Both the position numbers and the translations under genes were made by a program. Shown here in pieces: positions 1 to 11,339 of a DNA stretch of 64,000 nucleotides. Position 1 is the first letter of the stretch. Every line of letters begins with the position of its first letter. The DNA is taken from NCBI GenBank assembly GCA_021234155.1, contig JAJEKV010000084.1:3231702-3295701 (forward strand), given 5' to 3'. Under the pieces are notes generated by a model. The model had not been told where the DNA came from, ran no database searches, and saw nothing but the letters and a program-made list of their open reading frames with translations. This DNA comes from Isoetes taiwanensis (lineage: Eukaryota; Streptophyta; Lycopodiopsida; Isoetales; Isoetaceae).

Positions 1-342
1 GATCCGAGACATCGGATCGCCATTCTAGAATGGGACGAGCATGCATGTCTTGCATGCATGCGGGCGGCGCATGCCCGTTTTGGTTGGGAGTTCGCTATTT
101 CAGGCGCGTTTCTGCATCCACGTCTCATCGGCGCTTCCTCTTCTCTCAGCAGTACCTTATTCTCTTTGAATTGTTTCCAGGCAGGGGAGGGGCTTCTTCC
201 TGCCTGGTTTAGCCAATTTGGCGTTTCTTTCATGCTATCCTTTTCCGGCCTTTGGCCTTCGTCCTGTGATCTTCGTCCTCGATCCTAGTTTGTAAGGAAG
301 TTCTATGGTAGTCGGGCGGTTTGTTGGTTTCTTGCGAGTTCC
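1..342 (+). repeat. TCTAGA-palindrome repeat family, unit A (left edge cut by window)
   Basis: This unit starts inside the hairpin GATCCGAG..CTCGGATC-like sequence, followed by the palindrome ATTCTAGAAT and a GCATGC-rich stretch. Positions 1-169 are repeated almost exactly at 359-527, so the family carries an internal direct repeat with a 358-bp period. The unit recurs at 9739-10036 plus 13288-13349, where an LTR element interrupts it. Short open frames here are not convincing genes. The stretch serves as a paralogous empty site for that LTR insertion (around 255-285). The class of the element is unknown; no transposase or RT is visible. Confidence 0.75.
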
Positions 343-1022
343 ATTCTAGAATCGCATCGATCCGAGACATCGGATCGCCATTCTAGAATGGGACGAGCAT
401 GCATGTCTTGCATGCATGCGGGCGGCGCATGCCCGTTTTGGTTGGGAGTTCGCTATTTCAGGCGCGTTTCTGCATCCACGTCTCATCGGCGCTTCCTCTT
501 CTCTCAGCAGTACCTTATTCTCTTTGAACCCTCCCTCCCCCCCTTCTTTGTTTATTGCCTTGTACACAATTTCTGTTTATCATGTTTTTCCACCCGCTGG
601 GTGATGCTATTCTCTAGTATGTTTGTGTTGTCTCGTTTGTTGTGTTGGTGATGTGCAGGTACAGGTTGGCGAGCGGCATCTGTTTCGACTTCTCCATGCG
701 GGGGTTTTTGGGAGCGATTTCTATGCCTTACGTTTGTCTAAGCCCCTTGCCGAAGGCTTATCACTAGGGTTTTTCCTCGAAAACCCGAAAGGGCGGGGTT
801 TTTTAATCCCGGTGATAAACTTTCGGCAGGTACATCAGCCACTCATCTATTAGCATTGTATTTTTTGGGGTCCAAGTGATATAATTGGATTTTCCCGTTA
901 TTTTTCCTGGGTAGTTCGCATGTGTGCGGCTACCCACTGTCCACCATTGTAGAAAATCTGTTGAGATGAATGAGAACCCTATCTATGGCGGTTTGTTGGT
1001 TTCTTGCAAGTTCCATTCTAGA
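343..1022 (+). repeat. TCTAGA-palindrome repeat family, unit B
   Basis: The unit opens and closes with CCATTCTAGAAT (345-356 and 1012-1023). Near 742-830 it contains an imperfect inverted repeat, GCCGAAGGCTTATCAC paired with GTGATAAACTTTCGGC, enclosing a second hairpin GGGTTTT..AAAACCC. The same unit, with the same hairpins, is present at 13350-14218. The sequence resembles a non-coding, fold-back-prone mobile unit. No protein of a known family is encoded. Confidence 0.7.
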
Positions 1023-2239
1023 ATTCTTACTTTAAGAAAACACATCAGGCACAAAAGCGTAATATATGCACCTTTTGTCCAAATATCACAGCTAGGCATA
1101 AAGCTTGTCATACAATCCAAAGAAGTAAACTCAAATTGCACAGACAACATATCTTACAACCAGTGAAATAACTACCTGTCAGCCCAACGAACATGTTGGA
1201 TTAGATGATTTAACTTTTTACCTGCACAAATCTATAGAGCATGAAGCAGTGTTATGGCCTTAGACATCTGATCCACCCATACCAAAGCAAAAACATACAT
1301 GGCCTATAATACATATGAAGCCAATTCTCTATGTGAAAAAAATAGAGGAAATGATACTATAATGCTTAATTTAAGTCTGCACAATACATAGGTAGGGGGA
1401 ATTGTGTTCTTAAGGATGCTTAGAATGAAATCGAGGGTCAAGCACAGGAATGGCATGGAGCACGAATGTATAAAGAAGGCATACCCTTTATGACATTGCA
1501 GATCTCCACCTTGAAGCCATATTTGTAAAGATCATAGCACTGTGATATCCTCAATAGCTCCAAGTAACATCAGAAGAATTTCCAATGTAAAATTAGAATA
1601 ATAGAGTGGATTATTGAACACACATGGCATATGGATGCAACAAAAGACGGAAATAAAATAAATAGAGTACATATTAAGCTCTAGTCTCAACAGTAGCTTC
1701 CAGGCATTAAATCATTTTCACCTTGCAGATCTGAATGATGGATGGTAATCCGATATCACGTATTTCAGAGAATCCTTGGTCTTCAACTAATATGCACTTC
1801 AAGGTGAATCTCTTACTTCACAAATATATTGCATGCCATCAATGACAATATCCAGCAAATGAAATGAATTCTCTCTCTGCTTTTAGTATGGGTTTAGCTC
1901 TTATTAATATAGCATCCATCAATTTGATAATCCCCTTTCAAAATGCAATTTGGCTCATGCACTATTAAAATTAAGGTAGAGGATTTAATCACCCATGTAA
2001 AGGCAAAGACGACCATTAAACTGTGATCTGATCTATTATGTAATTTGCCTCAATTCATTGCCTATTGCCATTAGAATAATCTTGAAGCGAGAGTAATTAC
2101 AAAGTACGGAAATTCAGAAGGCTATAAATCAGATGCCTAGAAGATAAACCTAGCTCTAAATTGTTCGAAGAGTTGGACAAAATCTTCCTGGGCAATAGAT
2201 CTAAGCACCAAAATCATCATCAGAATAGAGTTAGATCTT
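1023..2239. other. No recognisable gene
   Basis: AT-rich DNA without a supported coding region, RNA gene or clear repeat. Short open frames exist but show neither known motifs nor exon-like boundaries. Confidence 0.5.
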
Positions 2240-3169
2240 TTCTAGTCTGCGAAATAGCACAAATCTACATGCTAAAAACCTGCAAAACTAACCTTGTGAT
2301 GTATTCATCCATAAAATAACCAGCAGAAGACCTTGTTGAAGGCTGCAATACTTGATGAGTGAAGCAACAATCGGCATCTGCTCAAAATAACCACATGTTC
2401 TTCATAAAAGTAGTGATCTAGACATGGCCAACATAATTAGCTCTTCCACAGCTGGCATCCATAAAAACGTTTTCCCTGCAGGTAGCATCTCAATATTAGC
2501 AGAAACATAAAAGAAATCAGATTCAGAACGCATTTACGGCGCATCTATCATAGCTTTTTAGGATTATAAATTTTGAAACAGAAAAGTTAACCAAAAGCAT
2601 TCATCGGGACTCTGATAACATGGCAATCCCCATATCCAAGGTTCTATATGAAGCTCCAAAGATCTCAACTTTCCACAGATTATGAAAGCCTACTGCGATT
2701 GCCATCAAACGGAGTCTAGTGCCACCAAAACCTTCAGGATAATGACTTACCTCTGCAGACTCAAATGAAGACAGGAGTTTTGAAATGAAGGTCTGCCAAA
2801 ACTTGCAAGAAGTCTTCATGGCCTGCCCGTATGCCGAGATTGTGGCAAAGTCCACCTCTTCCAATATCGCATTTCGAAATCATAGAGAAACCCAGCGCAC
2901 AGCTTCTACATGTTCTCCAGATGTCTCTCCTCCAGCATGCATGCCTCAATTGCCAAAAAGAGATAGGAATCGGTCGAAGGAAAACCCCTATCCAAATCAT
3001 ACGAAAGATAATTCCTAATTTTTGAGTTACTAATTTTTGGGTTACTGGAAAAATTTTCCGGAGAGTAAAATCCTCACAACCTTAGGGAAAGTAGCCTGAG
3101 AAAAAAATATAAAAAGTTTTCTAGACATCGGAAAAACCAAATTTAAAAAATAGATACTAACATAACGCA
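2240..3169. repeat. About 0.93-kb tandem direct duplication, copy 1
   Basis: The copy runs from a TCTAGTCTGCGAAATAGCA-type start to the sequence just before 3170. Copy 2 follows immediately (3170-4060) and matches along its length with scattered substitutions and small deletions, for example ACAACCTTAG missing near 3990. Each copy contains the same minus-strand exon-like piece. The high similarity and head-to-tail order suggest a fairly recent local duplication rather than two independent insertions. Confidence 0.85.
2751..2864 (-). pseudogene. Exon-like coding remnant (copy 1), family unknown
   Basis: On the minus strand an open frame reads MEEVDFATISAYGQAMKT and runs to FESAE, directly followed by GTAAGT at 2750-2745, a good splice donor. 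A TGA lies just upstream in frame, so this looks like a stranded internal exon. The frame stays open past the donor (through HYPEGFGGTRLRLMAIAVGF to about 2601), so an intronless reading is also possible. The identical arrangement at 3680-3793 shows it was duplicated with its surroundings. I do not recognise the protein family. It is probably a gene fragment carried in a repeat. Confidence 0.35.
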
Positions 3170-4060
3170 TCTAGTCTGCGAAATAGCATAAATCTACATG
3201 CTAAAAACCTGCAAAACTAACCTTGTGATGTATTCATCCATAAAATAACCAGCAGAAAACCTTGTTGAAGGCTGCAATACTTGATGAGTGAAGCAACAAT
3301 CGGCATCTGCTCAAAATAACCACATGTTCTTCATAAAAGTAGTGATCCAGACATGGCCAACATAATTAGCTCTTCCACAGTTGGCATCCATAAAAACGTT
3401 TTCCCTGCAGGTAGCATCTCAATATTAGCAGAAACATAAAAGAAATCAGATTCCGAACGCATTTACGGCGCATCTATCATAGCTTTTTAGGATTATAAAT
3501 TTTGAAACAGAAAAGTTAACCAAAAGCATTTATCGGGACTCTGATAACATGGCAATCCCCATACCCAAGGTTCTATATGAAGCTCCAAAGATCTCAACTT
3601 TCCACAGGTTATGAAAGCCTACTGCGATTGCCATCAAACGGAGTCTAGTGCCACCAAAACCTTCAGGATAATGACTTACCACTGCAGACTCAAATGAAGA
3701 CAGGAGTTTTGAAACGAAGGTATGCCAAAACTTGCAAGAAGTCTTCATGGCCTGCTCGTATGCCGAGATTGTGGCAAAGTCCACCTCTTCCAATATCGCA
3801 TTTCAAAATCATAGAGAAACCCAGCGCACAGCTTTTACATGTTCTCCAGATGTCTCTCCTCCGGCATGCATGCCTCAATCGCCAAAAAGAGATAGGAATC
3901 GGTTGAAGGAAAACCCCTGTCCAAATCATACGAAAGATAATTCCTAATTTTTGGGTTACTGGAAAAATTTTTCGGAGAGTAAAATCCTCACGGGAAAGTA
4001 GCCTGAGAAAAAAATATAAAAAGTTTTCCACACATCGAAAAAACCAAATTTAAAAAATAG
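3170..4060. repeat. About 0.9-kb tandem direct duplication, copy 2
   Basis: Second copy of the unit at 2240-3169, in the same orientation and immediately adjacent. It ends near the A-rich sequence around 4050, after which similarity stops. The minus-strand exon-like piece is preserved at 3680-3793 with conservative changes (FESAV in place of FESAE before the GTAAGT). Confidence 0.85.
3680..3793 (-). pseudogene. Exon-like coding remnant (copy 2), family unknown
   Basis: Paralogue of the remnant at 2751-2864. It has the same frame, the same downstream GTAAGT and a few amino-acid differences (Q to E, Q to H, I to V, E to V). Both copies stay open, which may be chance over so short a distance. 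No family is recognised. Confidence 0.3.
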
Positions 4061-5942
4061 ATTTGATCAATCCAATCCCATATCCGAATAGCCTTTTGAA
4101 GAACAATTCTAAAGGTAAAAGATCTAAAGTGTAAAGACCTTTTAGAAAACAAGATTGATTCTTATTTGGCTAACTGAATTAGTCGTACATGGCTTTTATT
4201 GAGTAGATAAATAAAAGATTCTATATACAGAGTTGTTACCAGGTGTACTTTCATTGCAGCAAGGATCTTATATGCGAGCTACTTGATGTAACAGATATTC
4301 CTCCGTCAATAAAGTAATGTCTGCTATATACACTATTTATATAAATTGTTCAGATTTACATTCTCCAGTTTGCTTCAATTTCTTTCTTGGCTTTGACACA
4401 ACCATGAATTGTAATATCTGAAAAGGTGCATATTCTTTGCAGACAACGGCTTGCAAATGAGGCAGACCTGTATTTTCCTTCCACTTAACATTATAAGCCT
4501 TTTAGGTAAGTAGGTGTTCTCCATCTTTGTGATGCAGTTGTACGTACTTATGTCTGCACCCATGGTAATCTGCATCATGTTAATCACATGCACATCTGAT
4601 CTAAATGATCTTGGTGTGGTTTTACACTGCGGTGCATTATGCAGGCCTGAAGGATCAGTGTTTTTTGCATTTACATTATATATTTACATGCATTCTTCCA
4701 TTGGAAGTGTGCAGTGACTAAGCTATTAGAGTTGATGCCTTTATCTATTTTTTTCTTTGGTAAAATCTGATTGCTTTTTCTGAGATGTCTAATTTTCTTT
4801 GCAACACTAATTGTTTTCTCACTGTACCAAAGATGCATATTAAAATCTGAGAAAGGCATATATTGGGGTACTTCATCTGCCTTCTTCTGATGCTTATGAT
4901 GCGACAACGGGGATCAAGCAATCCCAATCCAAAACAATAGATATTTGAAGAATAAACTGGCTTAAAGGGGAGGTACATAACTATTTCAGATGGCACTTGC
5001 TGAGGCCCGTCACAATCTTTGCTATGATTTCTTTTTATTTTTATAGCACAGTGCGCATGCTTGGACTCGGTAAAATCAACCAAGGTAGGTGTTTTTGTTT
5101 TGTATACAGTAGCTTCATTGTGCTTTATTTGCACCTCTAACATAAATTACCAACACATTACAGGACGAGTACAATTTATTTGTGGCATATTGTAAGAAGA
5201 AACAATCATTTTTGCAGCAAAGCGGCATGCTGCAAATGGTGTAACCACATGAAGAAGATTTCCATATTTTTCCCTTTTGTCTTCTGTTGCTTCTCAGTTT
5301 TTGACCCTATGTCTACACTATTTGGTATCAAACATGTTAACCTATATCTTCTTGCATGTCCAATGTTCTTTCTACAAGTGTTAGGCATAGTTATATGTAT
5401 AGTCAACACGAACAGGCCAAATGGGAGGTATATAACTGGCTCAATAAACATTTACTGAGGTTTATGCAGTTATTTGCTTCCACCTTTACTTTGCAAGTTA
5501 TTTTTCTTATTTGTTGCAGGATTCCTTATGGAAAACATGGACAACTGTCAGAAGGAAAGCATGGATAACTGTTGTAAGAAGTTAGAACATGGATAACTGG
5601 CAGAATGCATGTTGTGAACGAAGCAAGGCTTACCACAAATGTAGATAAATGTCAGAAGGTATGCTGTGAATGAACCAAGGATGACCCACAAATGTATTTT
5701 TAAAGTCTTGAGTTGATGGTCATGCTATTCTTTTGGAAAGTTCGATGAGTTTAGAGAGAGGCTGGCACATACCCTAAACGTAGTTCTAAATCTGCTTAGG
5801 TACTTATGGCGACACATAGAAATATACACTCCATTGGTTTCCATGGGGAGCATATGGGGAGCAAACAATACCCATTGCAGTGGTTCAAATTTAAACGATT
5901 GGAAGAAGTAACTCAATTAGTGTCATTTTAAATTGTTGTAAC
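4061..5942. other. No recognisable gene
   Basis: AT-rich intergenic-looking DNA. The longest minus-strand open frame (4745-5143, 132 codons) has low-complexity composition and no motif I know. Weak short direct repeats on ACATGGATAACTG occur near 5530-5600. Nothing here is annotated with confidence. Confidence 0.45.
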
Positions 5943-5949
5943 GTTTAGG

Positions 5950-6137
5950 GTAAGTCTATTGAATAAACTTAAATTGTTTGGGCAATAGGTAAGTCTATTG
6001 AATAAACTTAAATTGTTTGGGCAATAGATCCTTGCGTGATGGAACTTCACAATCGCAACACATTCACAAGATAACTTAGATTGTGTCGGCAAACTCGCAA
6101 CACATTCACAAGATAACTTAGATTGTGTCGGCAAACT
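5950..6137. repeat. Two adjacent short tandem duplications
   Basis: A unit of about 39 bp starting GTAAGTCTATTGAATAAACT occurs twice in a row (5950-6027). A unit of about 42 bp starting TCGCAACACATTCACAAGAT then occurs twice (6049-6133). Both units contain related words (TTGTTTGGGCAATAG and TTGTGTCGGCAAAC), so they may derive from one older unit. Confidence 0.8.
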
Positions 6138-6769
6138 TAGATTGTGGCGATGATTTGTACTTGCTTCATGCAACTTCACAACCTCTTCAAGAAATGTTCA
6201 CAGGATATATACACGACTTAAAAAAAACAGTGTCAACAACAACATGAACAATCCACAATGTCAATAACAACATATATAATTTTAGGCCATTAATGAGAAC
6301 TCATTTGTCAAAGCCTTTGTCCATGTTCCGTAGAATGAGGCATGAGATTTCCTTAGGAGATGCAATTCAACATGTTATAACCCTTCTCAATTTTGCTTCC
6401 GTCCCAAATGTTGACGTAGAAATCAAGCAATATTTTACCAAGCTTAATTCCAATTCTCATAAATTGCCAATTGCCACGTGCTTCAACATGCATGTTTGCA
6501 AACAAATTCCAATTTAATTTGGAAACTTTTCGCACATGCCATGGTTTAAATGCACAAGCATAACCATCAACATGTTTTACAACAAACTAGAAACGCATGT
6601 AAGGCCATTTAATGACACGGGTACTCAAATGTAAAAAAATTAATAAACGTGGAGTCTAGCGACAACTACAAAACAATATAACAAGATGTACATTTTACAT
6701 CCTTACGATGTTCATACTCTGCTTTCGATGGTTCCAGCGCTAAGGTTACTTCGTGTCCTTGCTTATATA

Positions 6770-7115
6770 TCTCTACATCAACATAAATGTGTTAAAAGCA
6801 TGGGGTTAGGGCACATAATGTCAAAATCGAAGATTAAAAAAGAACAATATTCGAACCTACATGTGTCTCTACGTATTATGAATAACGATTATTGGTTATC
6901 ATTACAACCACTTTATGCAATCCATTTTCACTACAAAACATAGTCTATTTACATGGCCCCTCCCTCCTAATTAGAACATAGAAAGGCATACAAGCAGTAC
7001 ATGTATTTGAATACAAGAGGATACAAGGGGTTTGATATTTCACATCTATGAACTCTATATGCCCTAACATGACAAATGGTTGTTAAAGCCCGGCAACGCC
7101 GGGCACCATTACTAG
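6770..7115 (+). mobile_element. Non-autonomous Helitron (3' end clear, 5' end tentative)
   Basis: The 3' end is diagnostic. A perfect hairpin GCCCGGCaacGCCGGGC (7088-7104) is followed after 7 bases by CTAG (7112-7115) and then T, matching the hairpin plus CTRR terminus with insertion next to T known for plant Helitrons. A candidate 5' end is TCTCTACATCAACATAAATG at 6770, preceded by A. That would give a 346-bp element without Rep/helicase coding. The 5' assignment is a guess; the element could extend further upstream. Confidence 0.7.
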
Positions 7116-7339
7116 TATTATATTAAGCTATAATTCATGCAGAAAGGTCAAGTAATGTAATCATGGTTACTCATAGAGTAGCTAAACGAGTTGTATAAAA
7201 TATAGCTTATACTAAATATGCAGCAGTTCCAGTAGAGTCTATTTGCTTAGGGATGCCGAAGACCTCAACATGTTATAGTGAACAACAAACAACTGAATGC
7301 ATCACCAACACAGAGCCTCCTCCCATCATTTGTCTACAT

Positions 7340-8200
7340 ATTCTAAACGAGGTGCACCCTGGACTACCACAATCGTCGGATTCGTCGATTCTACGACCCA
7401 GATCGTATGTTGGGGCCTCTGGGCACCTCTCATTTCGCTTATAGTCATTTATGATTGGAGGCGTTGATTTTGAAATATGAAATACGATTTCGCCTAAGGT
7501 TTTGAGGGAATATCGAACCTCTATACGGCTTTGCCTAAGATTTGGAATATGAAATATGGAGGTTCAAACCTCTACCAAAATAACTCAATGTCCTAATAGG
7601 ACTACTTTAACCAATGTACCTAGCAAGCTAATGCGATTATTTTTTATCTTGAATCTTTGTTTTTTTTTTATAACAACCTGTTCAATTATTTTAGGGATAT
7701 ATCGTCTATGGTTTGAGGAATTGTTATTTTTACATCCATATCAAATCCCCTTGGAACCCCTTGTTATTTTGCTACATATATTTCTAATTGAGGTGCACCC
7801 TGGACTACCACAGTCGTCGGATTCGTCGATTCTACGACCCAGATCGTATGTTGGGGCCTCTGGGCACCTCTCATTTCACTTATAGTCATTTATGATTGGA
7901 GGCGCCTATGATTTTGAAATATGAATATCGAACCTCTATAGGGCTTTTGCCTAAGATTTTAGAATATGAAATACGGGGGTTCGAACCTCTACCAAAATAA
8001 CTCAATATCCTAATAAGACTACTTTAACTAATGTACCCAGCGAGCTAATGTGATTATTTTTTATCTTTAAACTTTTTTTTTATAACAACCTATTCAATTG
8101 TTTTAGGGATATATAGTCTATGGTTTGAGGAATTGTTATTTTTACATCCATATCAAATCCCCCTAGAACCCCCTGTTATTTTGCTACATATTTTGGCCGA
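7340..8200. repeat. Direct duplication of a roughly 430-bp unit, possible tRNA-derived SINE pair
   Basis: GAGGTGCACCCTGGACTACC begins both units (about 7349 and 7790). GGTTCAAACCTCTACCAAAA / GGTTCGAACCTCTACCAAAA and CATATCAAATCCCCTTGGAA-like text recur about 420 bp apart. On the minus strand, TTAGCTCGCTGGGTACATTAG followed by GGTTCGAACCCC resembles tRNA A and B boxes, suggesting a SINE-like origin. The duplication itself is certain; the SINE reading is inference. Confidence 0.7.
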
Positions 8201-9738
8201 CATGATTTTATTTTTCATTGTGAGAATTAGATTCTTTCTTCTCTCCTGGTTGCTTGACGTCATTATGATCCAATGTTGACATGCTATCGTAAGATTTCTG
8301 ATGCTCGGTCATTATGTTCCAATGTTGACATGCTACCGTAAGGTTTCTGATGCTCAAGTGAGACACGCTATAACTTAAACTCATGGCATTATGATTGTAT
8401 GCCTTGTTTGAGACGATGTCCTAATGTTAGTATTCAAGAGATAACATCACTTAATAGAAATCATCTTCACTTGTTAGTTAGAACTTGTAGGGGAGATCCC
8501 AATGCCTTAGACTTTGGCCCTATTCATGGGGTGAGTTTGAAGGAAAAAATCAGATTTGACTCTATGATTCTCGATCAACTAGTTGTTTTGTACATGTGTA
8601 GTTCTACCTTAACGTTGGTTGTTCAGTATATACCTTTATTTCTTTATTGTCTTGGGTAGATGTACAATGCACTTTTCTTCATTTTTGGTCTCCATGGATT
8701 AGGATTAAAATTAGTGAGTTTATGTTCTAGTATATCGACATGGGAGTAATGGAAAATTACTATTAAAAAATGAAATTTTGGTGAACATTGAAATATAAAA
8801 GCCTTAATTCATTATGCATGCTAATTGATGCAAAATAATGTCGTAGACCAACTCTTTTTCATCGGACTCGGGGCCTTCCTGTCCTTTCCCTTCTTCATTC
8901 CTTTGCGCCAAAGATGAAAAACATGAGAAAAAAGATCAAAGTTGGCTAAGATAATAGTTCCTTGGTGTACTCTTCACCTTCTCTCCCATCTTAATCAATT
9001 TTTCTCTCGCCTTTCCTCACTCCCTAACTTCTTGTACCTACCCTCACCCCAAGCCTGCCCTACTGCTAGTTTTATATTTTGTTTGGGGTTGACTAATTGG
9101 TGCCTATAGATGGAAAGGTGTCAGCATCACATTTGATTCTGCAAATGAAGTCTAGAAGATTTTTGATTAATTGCACTACCAGCACAATTGATTCTGCAAA
9201 TAAAAGTCTAGAAGATTTTTGATTAATTGTGGCACAATGTGGCTGCCATTCTAGTCCTTTTATAGAGCACTTAAAAATGATTATGTTTTCTCCCTTGTTT
9301 AGAATGTGTTTGATCCCTTGGCATTTATCTTATCTTTGCACCCTCATACGTGAGAGACTTGGTTCAGGAAGTTCCCCGGAGACCTTGTAATCTACTGGAC
9401 AAAATCCAGATTTAGCTGGATGGATTTGAAACAGTAGGAAAACATCTGATTGAAAATAACAGATTTCTTAGTATTTTCGGAGGAGTCGTGGCCCTGTGTT
9501 GGAGCTTGCCAAGGTAGGTTCAGAACAGTCGGAAAGGTGCCTCTTGAGGTTGAAAAATTTCTCGCACTAAGGTGAGAGACCATATTTGGATTCGGTATCT
9601 TCAAATTTATTCTTATCATTAGTCTCCTATGCTAGAGTGAGTACATAATGCTTCTAGCTCGTGCTTTAGGAGCGTTGTCTTCTACTTGCACAACTAGATG
9701 AGTTTTGCACTTCTTGTAGTGTTTACATGTGATCCCAT
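8201..9738. other. No recognisable gene
   Basis: AT-rich sequence with small local duplications, such as TTATGTTCCAATGTTGACATGCTA around 8265-8345 and TCTAGAAGATTTTTGATTAATTG around 9150-9230. I see no supported coding region. Confidence 0.45.
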
Positions 9739-10031
9739 CGATCCGAGCCCTCGAATCGCCATTCTAGAATGGGGCGAGCATGCATGTCTTGCATGTATGC
9801 ATGCAGTGCATGCCTTCTCTGGTTGGGAGTTCGCTATTTTAGGCAAGGTTCTTCATCGACGTCTCATCGGCGCTTCCTCTTCTCTCTCAGCAGTACCTTC
9901 TTCTTTTTTCTTTGAAACCATGCAGGGGAGGGGCTTCTCCCTGCTTGGATTGACCAATTTGGCGTTTCTGTCATGCTGTGGCATGTCTTTTCTCGGCCTT
10001 GCCTCTTCTTTAGCCATAATCCTTTGACCTT

Positions 10032-10036
10032 CGTCC
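10032..10036. other. Target-site duplication CGTCC (left); right copy at 13283-13287
   Basis: CGTCC directly precedes the left LTR, and the same five bases directly follow the right LTR at 13283-13287. Five base pairs is the usual duplication made by LTR-retrotransposon integrases. The paralogous empty site near 255-285 lacks the insertion. Confidence 0.95.
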
Positions 10037-10483
10037 TGTTGATGTTTGGGGTTCTTGGCATCACCTTGTAGCAGCAGTCCATGACTGCCGGATGCCACAA
10101 AGCTGCCTCAAATGCTCATGGATCAACAAAAGAAGGTGGGAAGAAACTCCAAGAACAAGAACAAAGCAAAGAATGAACAAAACTGAATCATATTGATGCT
10201 CCAAAAGGAGGTGCTCCAAAACGTGAGCAAAAACCTAAACAATGAGAGGAAATGCTCTCTCTAAATAGTAGAGCAAAACCCTAACCCTAACTCACATCTC
10301 ACCTACCACAGATCTAGGCTAAATCTGGGCCATAGATCGTGGGGTCCAATATGACAAAGACATGTGGCCTATGCCACCTACCACATATGTGGGCTAAATC
10401 TGGACCCTAGATCAAGTGGTCCAATGTGATAAATACATGTGGCCTATGCCACTCATACATATGTTTAGCCCAAAGGGCTAACA
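10037..10483 (-). repeat. 3' LTR of the minus-strand element
   Basis: 447 bp. On the minus strand it starts TGTTAGCCCTTTGGGCTAA, itself a hairpin (TTAGCCC/GGGCTAA), and ends CCCCAAACATCAACA. It differs from the other LTR at 10101 (A versus G), 10108 (T versus C) and by one base near 10452. Confidence 0.95.
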
Positions 10484-10500
10484 CTCCCCCCCACCACACC
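10484..10500 (-). promoter_or_regulatory. Polypurine tract of the LTR element
   Basis: Read on the minus strand this is a G-rich tract (GGTGTGGTGGGGGGGAG) ending exactly at the first base of the 3' LTR. That is where plus-strand DNA synthesis is primed in LTR retroelements. Its position fixes the element's orientation, in agreement with the primer-binding site at the other end. Confidence 0.8.
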
Positions 10501-10809
10501 AAACTATGTAGAACCTTTATAATAGCAGGTTAAACATGTACACCAGTGTCCAAAGTGAGGGGAAATAATGAGAATGTCGCCGAAGTCTTGACCCAAAAAT
10601 TCCAATGTCGATGAAGTACAAAAATCGTAAGAGGTTGAGAAGGCTGTCACCACTTCTCTTGAGCTTGCCACAAGCTCCCTGAAAGCCATAGAAGTCAAAT
10701 CTAATGTTGAGAAGGCTGTCACCACTTCTCATAGAGCTTGCCACTTAGCTCCGAATACATGCGCCAATCAAAGTGTCTTGTAATGAGTTGAACAAAAATG
10801 AGGAAACAA

Positions 10810-11210
10810 AAATTGTTGAAGGGGCGGAAGGCCCTAAGTCATCTTCACGCCATTTTTGAACTTGAAAAGTTGAAACAAGGAGTTGAACTTGAAAGAGTTG
10901 AAACATAAGTGATTGAGGGGGCGGAAGGCCCTAAGTCATCTCACGCCATTTGAACTTGAAAGAGTTTGAGCAGATAGTTGAACTTGAAAGAGTTGAAATT
11001 GAAGGGGCGGAAGGCCATAAGTCATCTTCACGCCATTTGTTGAACTTGAACGCGGCTCAACCGCCATGTATTATGGACGGATGTGGTTGATCAAAATGTT
11101 GAACTTGAAAAAGTTGACACCAAAGAGAAATTGTTAAAATTGGCCTACACACGCCATGTGGCCATGTGAGGTTGATGTACGAAGGAGCGGAAGGCAGAAT
11201 TCATCTTCAC
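10810..11210. repeat. Internal repeats of the LTR element, GGGGCGGAAGGCC units
   Basis: GGGGCGGAAGGCCCTAAGTC followed by ATCTTCACGCCATTT and a GAACTTGAAAGAGTTGAA stretch recurs near 10817, 10917 and 11004, with a degenerate unit near 11174. Spacing is about 90-100 bp except before the last unit. The units contain no consistent open frame. Confidence 0.75.
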
Positions 11211-11339
11211 GCCATTGCAGGAACTTGAAATTTGTTGGTACAAAGGTGCAAAGCAGATCTAAGAATCGGGCAAAAGATGAGGCGTCCCCCAAAATGTGCC
11301 AAAAATATGCTCCAGATGCTGCTTGCGTCAAAAGTGGAT

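Noticed and set aside
9853-10100. Coding region overlapping the left LTR
   Set aside because: The frame crosses the insertion boundary at 10037, so it cannot be an ancestral gene.
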